From Blastomyces gilchristii SLH14081 (taxonomy: Eukaryota; Ascomycota; Eurotiomycetes; Onygenales; Ajellomycetaceae): a stretch of 64,000 nt of DNA. The DNA is taken from assembly GCF_000003855.2 (NCBI RefSeq), contig NW_003101669.1:179740-243739 (forward strand), given 5' to 3'. A model generated the notes under the pieces. The model was not told the origin of the DNA. It did no database searches and worked only from the letters and a program-made list of their open reading frames with translations. Shown here piece after piece: positions 59,111 to 64,000 of the stretch (position 1 is the stretch's first letter; each line of letters starts with the position of its first letter). The position numbers were made by a program, and so were the translations under genes.

Positions 59111-61133
59111 TGTAACAAAATCGACAGCGCTGCGGGCTGGTTGGATAGTATAGATCAGAAGAGCTCTATATCAGAGCGCAAGCATACCCTCAACCGCAGT
59201 CAATCCAATCCCAAACTTCTCCTCTTGAACGAATGAACAGAAATGATAAATAATAATGAGAATGAGAAGTAAAGAAGAAGAAGAAGAAGAAGAAGAAGAA
59301 GAAGAAGAAAAGAAAAGAGCAGTTACTTATCCATGCCATCACGAATTATTTGCTTGCCAATTCAGCAATTGGTCAGCATCGTTGGACACTTCCCTTGTTG
59401 CAACTGCGAGGAGTTGATTGGTCTGCGATCACGACATCAGTGCAAACATACCAAACAGGCACACCGATATGGGAGGAGGTACCAGGTACAAACAACCTCC
59501 ATGTAAATTCTGCATCTTCAGCACGGCACTCCAAGTACCTGGTACACACTGCTGCTGCTGCCGAGGCTCGCCAAGGCACTGCGGAGCCGGACCGAGCTGA
59601 CACCATTTCCCACAGCACTGACGAGATCGCGATAGATAGGATAGTCCGTTGTTTATGTGTGACACAAAAGCCAAACAAAATATATTCAAAAACTGTCTGT
59701 CAGCGCTTCTCTTCGCCTCTTCTTATACGAAGCTGAAGACAACAATACAAAAAACACATACCGTATTTCCCACTTCTCCAGATTAGAGGAAAATGTCACG
59801 CCATGATATGAACACAATGCTACGGTAGATGGCCGTGGTGGAAAAAAAAAAAAAAAAGGAAAGGAAAGGAAAGGAAAAACACCAATACAAAGCACGATCA
59901 GCAAGTGAGTAAAATATATGAACAGGTATATATTCCGAAAAGAGTCAAGGCAAATTAGACAGGAAAAAGACAGCTGTATCATGCATACCCACCTGGAGCA
60001 GGACCAACGCAAAAATAAAAGGCAAGCAAGACGAAATTGCCAAAAAAAGAAAAAAAAAATGATAGGTTAAGGTTAACCGCAATGCCAGATTCTCCAAACA
60101 ACTAAAACACACTATATCACAGCAACTGTCTTCGTTCGCGGACGCGGAGAGCGGGGCAGAGAGAAGGAGGAAAAATAACAAGGCATATCCACAGAAGGGA
60201 AATCACCGGAGCCGAAGCATGAGAAAGCGAAAGAAAAACATGGAGAAACTCCTCCTACGACGGCCGTTCCCGTACAATGACAGGCACACATGTACACCCG
60301 ATTTCCTCAACAGCACATTTATAACAGGGGGACAATAAGAGCAGAAATGGTAGGGTGAGAAAGAGAAAACAAGAAAAAAGGAAAAAAGGAAAAAAGGAAA
60401 AGAGAAAGAAAAAGAAAAAGAAAAAGGTCAAAAGGAAACCCCAGCCGAACAACCCCTTGTCATGTCCCACATCCAATATGTAAATCAGAAAAGCATATAG
60501 GGAATGGAAAAGAAGCAGAAGTGGAAAAGAAAGAAACGTAAGGGGAGATATTGGAAGGGAAGAGAAGAAATAAGGTGAAAAGGGAAATTGAATACAAAAA
60601 ATACCGCCCTCACATTCTCCGTTCCCTTCGTTTATTATCATTGGGAGGTTGTTGGCCTCGTTGTAGTTGTAGTAACGTGTGTATGTATATGTATAAAAAA
60701 TATATGCTCAGGCTTATATGCATGATAAGAAAGAGACAAATCCGTACATGCGAACCAATCTATCGCAATTTCGCCCAGGTTTTCGTTCGTCGCGCTTAAA
60801 TGGGAATATGTCGTTCTGCCTGTTCGGTGCACACAAACAAAGGAAGGATATTGTTTTATCTTTTCTATCGGAGGAGTTGATCGATGGGGAGGTTGGGGGG
60901 TAGTGTATTTTGTTAAATAAACAAACGCGGGGGGAAGGGGGGAGAGGGGAACGAGTCGTGGTCATAAATCGGTGGGAGGCCTGCGAAAGGTCCCGCAAGT
61001 GATATATCTTATCGTTCTTATGCTGTTTCGCCCTCTCATAGATAAACGGCGATCTTGAGTGTCCACTGGCGGTATCCTGCGTAGATGAGAAGCAGGTGGC
61101 TATGTTATTATACCCTCCTCATCTTGCCAATCT
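59111..61133. other. Long leader/promoter of MET5 and 3' flank of KEI1
   Basis: Two kilobases of low-complexity, purine-rich DNA with no supported gene. It contains the (AAG)n tract at 59,272-59,309, an A-run and GGAAA repeats at 59,842-59,878, and AAAAGG-type repeats at 60,370-60,426. Several open frames here are products of this simple sequence. The part next to 59,110 should carry the sulfite reductase promoter. I did not find a convincing sulfur-regulator (Cys3/MetR) site. Confidence 0.5.
59272..59309. repeat. (AAG)n microsatellite
   Basis: About 12 consecutive AAG units lie roughly 160 bp upstream of the sulfite reductase start codon, on the template side. Length variation here could affect the leader, but this is not shown. 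Confidence 0.95.
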
Positions 61134-62415
61134 CTACCGTCCTTCCGACATGTCGTGCATTTTCACCGATTGGCCCGCTAGTGATTGGTTCCGGCTGTGG
61201 CTGTTACTGTGTATTTGATGTTGTTGCTGCTGCTGCTGCTGCTGTTGCTGTTGCAGCATGATCGCAGCCTGCACAGTGGCGTGGGAGGGGACTGGTGGTC
61301 CAGTGCCGGATCGTCGACGCCTTTCCCGTTCAGAAATTCCACTCCCCGGATTATTATTGCTTGGGTCAACGCTCTTTCGGAATTTCCTATTCATCCCATT
61401 CATCCAGCTATGATCATCATCTTCAAGCCAGTAGCTACGGCCCACGGAAACCATGATCCTACCCAGTTTGCCCTTCCACCCTTGTCCCTCTGGTGCTCGG
61501 ATGTTGAACGGGTTCGGGTCGCTATCGATATTGCTGAGTACGGAGGAGTTGCGGCTGTGTGCTGGGACGGAGGGTCGGCGACGGGAATCGACTGACGTCC
61601 GGGCGTGGAAGGAAAATTGCAGTATGCATTGGCGCGCAAAAGCCATCATGATAAACACAAAGTACACGCGGATAGTCCACAGTGTGCATATAATGGCGAT
61701 GCTCTGCAAGCTTTCCGGCTGTAGGACACCTCTTCCAAGGGTCGCGGATGAATCTGCATGGCCAGCTCCGGCGGGGGCGGAGGCGGCCTGAGCGCTGGCT
61801 ACCACACCATCTCTAGTACCAGCGTCCACGACCACGGAAGTGACGTTGAATTTTGGACGGGTGAAGCCGGCAGTGTCCGCCATCATGGAACTTCCGGGGC
61901 CTGACTTTGCCGGTGTATCGCTCTGTTGTTGGGCAATAACGAGGAACCATGTCACCGCAAAGGCAGCTGTGTATGCCGCATTAATGACGCTGTCGATCAG
62001 ATAGAACCAAGCCAGCGCAAGACATTGGAAAGGGGATTGTAGTCGGACATGCGGCGCCAGGATGGCGGTCAACGCCAGGCCTAGAATCGAGTATATGTAC
62101 ATCGACAGCTGCAAGGGGGAGAGATGGTAACCGGTCAAGAGAGCAAGTAGGCCATAGACCCCACTAATTTTGTTCAGGAGAAGGGAGAGCGTGATGAGAG
62201 TAGCGCCGGTTTCTAGGCTCATCACATAGAGAAAGGACTAGTAGTTCGAAACACCCAACAGACCCGCGCAAAAGTTAGCCAAGCGGAACAGTAAAGATAG
62301 TTACTCTGTGAACGAGGCGCAATAGTATCTTTGCTATATATCAAGAAGCACAGGAAACAAAGAGCCAACGCACCTGTGGCCGCGGAATGCGGAGGAATCG
62401 TAATGAGATGCCCAT
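61134..62415 (-). CDS. kei1: Inositol phosphorylceramide synthase regulatory subunit Kei1
   Basis: Two exons, 62,415-62,374 (42 nt) and 62,237-61,134, give about 381 residues. The small first exon reads MGISLRFLRIPRPQ before a GTGCGT donor; after CTAG the second resumes SFLYVMSLETGATLITL, the continuous N-terminus typical of Kei1. Membrane segments follow: LITLSLLLNKISGVYGLLAL, LSMYIYSILGLALTAIL and CLALAWFYLIDSVINAAY, with a fourth at IAIICTLWTIRVYFVFIMM. Kei1 is a Golgi protein needed for activity and localisation of inositol phosphorylceramide synthase (Aur1), a fungal sphingolipid enzyme. The cytosolic tail is basic and Ser-rich, contains a run of about 11 glutamines (61,221-61,256), and is longer than the yeast tail. 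The ATG inside exon 2 could start a shorter protein, but would lose the conserved beginning. Confidence 0.88.
61221..61256 (-). repeat. CAG/CAA repeat coding polyglutamine in Kei1
   Basis: A mixed CAG/CAA tract encodes about 11 consecutive glutamines in the cytosolic tail of Kei1. Mixed codons make it less slippage-prone than a pure repeat. Probably a variable, dispensable stretch. Confidence 0.9.
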
Positions 62416-63907
62416 CCTGCTGGTGTGTGAACGCAGCGGGCGGCGACGGAAGCCCTGTTGGTGGTCGCGATACGAGCAACAAGCTGGTTCTCCAGCGTCC
62501 AAGAGAGCGAATTGCCAATAGAGAGAGCAATGGAGTCGGGTAACGAAAGTGAAGATAGGCGATGACTAAAGTTGGAGGAGACTGGCAGTTGGTTTGTGAG
62601 TGCTGTTGTGTATTTTTTTTGTCTTTTTTTATACTTGGCAGAAGATGTATCTTCATGCAGTGAGTGAGAGTGAGTTGTTGGTTGTTGCTCGATCTTTGTC
62701 TTTGTTGCTTTCTTTCTCCGCTGGGGTCCGTCCGCCCTTTGCTTGGCTTAGTTACGATTAGCGCCGGCGCCAACCACCAAGCGTCAGCCAGCTGGATACA
62801 AGATCCTGGAACTCTCCGGCCTGTCAGCCCCTGATGAAATCAATAGTTGGGAATGGCGGGGGAAGAAAGCTCTCTTGCTAGTTGATAGTATTACAGCGGA
62901 CAGTCAGCTGGACAATACTAATAATTAGATATTATTGTAGGGCACTGGGGCAAAAGAGCTCGATCACCAATAGTTTTTTACTGGTAGTTAAGGCCGAACC
63001 ACTCCATTTATATATATCTACAGATCTGATAACTATAATACGGGAATGGACACAGAGGTTACTGTCAAAGGCAGTTTTCTATGTATAGTATTATCAACAC
63101 CAGCGCTTTTCTCCTCAAGAGCTTCTTGTGATAAATAATATCCTCTGCACCCTTGATTGATGATATGAACAACATTTATCAGCAAACCCCTAGCATATCC
63201 GCATCTACATGTTTCCACAAGTGAAGAGTTAATATAAAACTCATTGTCTCTGTTGTGAAGAACAAATCTATAACATCCTCGGGTTGTCCAACCCTTTTAT
63301 GAATAGGAGCTGGATAAATAACAACTATACACAGCATACAAGCGCATGTTCGAAGAGGTATAGGGGATAAATAATGCCAAATAATTATAATAATAGACGC
63401 AAGGGGGGATGTGAAAGCAATTCAGATGAGCAACAAAAAAACAACTCCATGGAGCAATGCGCAGTAATGGTAATAATAAGCAAGGAAAAATAAAAAAGAG
63501 AGAGAGAGAGAATCCCCAAAATAAAAGAGAGTTAGATCCATAGTCAATAATGGCGGGCGCCCGCGGGGAATTTAACTCGAGTCAACATGGATGGGAACTG
63601 CATAAAAATATGATAGGACAAAAAGAACTTTGGCCTACGATATCTCTGGCAGGAGAGGAAGAGGGGGGAAGTTTGAGCGAACAGACAGAAAAAATAAAAT
63701 AAAATAAATAAATAATAAAAAAGAAAGAAAGAAAGAAAGAAAGAAAAAGAAAAGGAAAGGAAAGGAAAGGAAAGGAAACCCTCATTATACAAACAAGAGA
63801 ATGCGGCGGGGAGAACAATTACAACGAGAATAAACCAAGCAAATAGATGCAATAGAACTGAACAAAGCGTGGATATCCTTAACATTGAACCATTCAGTAA
63901 TTTCTCC
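62416..63907. other. KEI1 upstream region and YPT6-like 3' flank
   Basis: Both neighbours lie on the minus strand. The first few hundred bases include the KEI1 promoter; the open frame at 62,773-62,222 (-) overlaps the KEI1 first exon in another frame and is not a gene. The right part is simple-sequence rich: (GA)n at 63,496-63,510, AAAT and GAAA runs at 63,690-63,745, and GGAAA units to 63,778. It probably contains a long 3' untranslated region. Confidence 0.5.
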
Positions 63908-63966
63908 CTAGCATGCACATCCATCGTTGCTCACGGGTTGTGTAGGGTTGATATTAACATCAATCA
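63908..63966 (-). CDS. ypt6: Rab6/Ypt6-like GTPase, last exon only (partial)
   Basis: The last exon of a gene continuing beyond the right edge. An acceptor of textbook form (GCTAAC, then T-rich, then CACAG) ends at 63,967. The exon gives two bases plus IDVNINPTQPVSNDGCAC and a stop. If the previous exon ends in A, the first codon is Met, giving MIDVNINPTQPVSNDGCAC. This closely parallels the end of human Rab6 (MIDIKLEKP, then QPVSEGGCSC). The Cys-x-Cys terminus is a geranylgeranylation site, as in Rab GTPases. Rab6/Ypt6 directs retrograde endosome-to-Golgi and intra-Golgi traffic. The GTP-binding domain is outside the window, so the assignment rests on 18 residues. Confidence 0.68.
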
Positions 63967-64000
63967 CTGTGAAAAATATTAAGTTAGCAACGCCCCCAAG

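Noticed and set aside
60255..60641. 128-codon minus-strand frame rich in Phe and Leu
   Set aside because: Comes from A/G-rich simple repeats; looks like membrane segments only because of T-rich sense sequence.
62222..62773. 183-codon minus-strand frame
   Set aside because: It overlaps the KEI1 first exon and intron in a different frame; the KEI1 reading is supported by the conserved N-terminus and splice sites.
63544..63924. 126-codon minus-strand frame
   Set aside because: Covers GAAA/GGAAA repeats in the likely 3' untranslated region of the YPT6-like gene.
1..64000. tRNA, rRNA and CRISPR arrays
   Set aside because: I saw no tRNA B-box with a matching cloverleaf, no rRNA-like conserved core and no regularly spaced repeats. 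A covariance-model search would be needed to exclude small RNA genes.

Overview
The window reads as nuclear DNA of a filamentous ascomycete. The genes have short introns (about 50-190 bp) with GTATGT/GTAAGT donors, CTAAC-type branch points and CAG/TAG acceptors. The genome is split into gene-bearing DNA of ordinary composition and a very AT-rich, CpG-poor block typical of repeat-induced point mutation (RIP). The gene set (XprF-type atypical hexokinase, EgtA, fungal sulfite reductase beta subunit, Kei1) and the scale of the RIP block suggest Eurotiomycetes, possibly Onygenales/Ajellomycetaceae (Blastomyces-like). That placement is inference; no marker gene settles the species.

Bases 1-9,420 are a RIP-degraded transposon graveyard. 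Minus-strand translation still shows Ty3/Gypsy reverse-transcriptase blocks between about 3,130 and 2,400, and a retropepsin-like remnant lies at 5,791-6,084. A 506-bp hAT-like MITE with an exact 8-bp target duplication sits at 7,675-8,180. A GC-rich inverted repeat and a 13-bp tandem repeat mark the edge of the block near 9.5-9.7 kb. After a long leader comes an XprF/HxkD-type atypical hexokinase gene (12,510-14,556, +).

From about 15.2 to 23.3 kb the DNA is gene-poor and decayed. It holds a 55-bp tandem duplication, a frameshifted MFS transporter pseudogene, a second AT-rich block and a truncated N,N-dimethylformamidase-like gene, followed by 4 kb without a recognisable gene. TFIIA gamma (toa2), an unnamed disordered protein and a small three-exon gene convergent with it occupy 23.3-26.6 kb. 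An intact aldehyde dehydrogenase (29.5-31.2 kb, -) stands between quiet stretches, followed by a decayed multi-exon remnant at 32.1-33.3 kb.

From 35.8 kb to the end the DNA is a compact housekeeping region. In order: egtA (ergothioneine synthesis), a DUF92/TMEM19 membrane protein, a PflX-like (COG1313) radical SAM protein divergent from it, a hotdog thioesterase, the mitochondrial RNA polymerase RPO41, RNA polymerase III subunit RPC37, the sulfite reductase beta subunit (MET5), the inositol phosphorylceramide synthase regulator KEI1, and the last exon of a Rab6/YPT6-like GTPase running off the right edge. RPO41, RPC37, MET5, KEI1 and YPT6 are all on the minus strand. Several gene models depend on very small exons (7, 30, 31, 42 and 43 nt) that I inferred from splice signals, reading frame and family resemblance.

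I found no tRNA, rRNA or CRISPR array, but I had no covariance-model search. The best candidates for something undescribed are the 83-residue spliced gene at 26.2-26.6 kb, the fungal PflX-like protein paired with the DUF92 gene, and the MITE.
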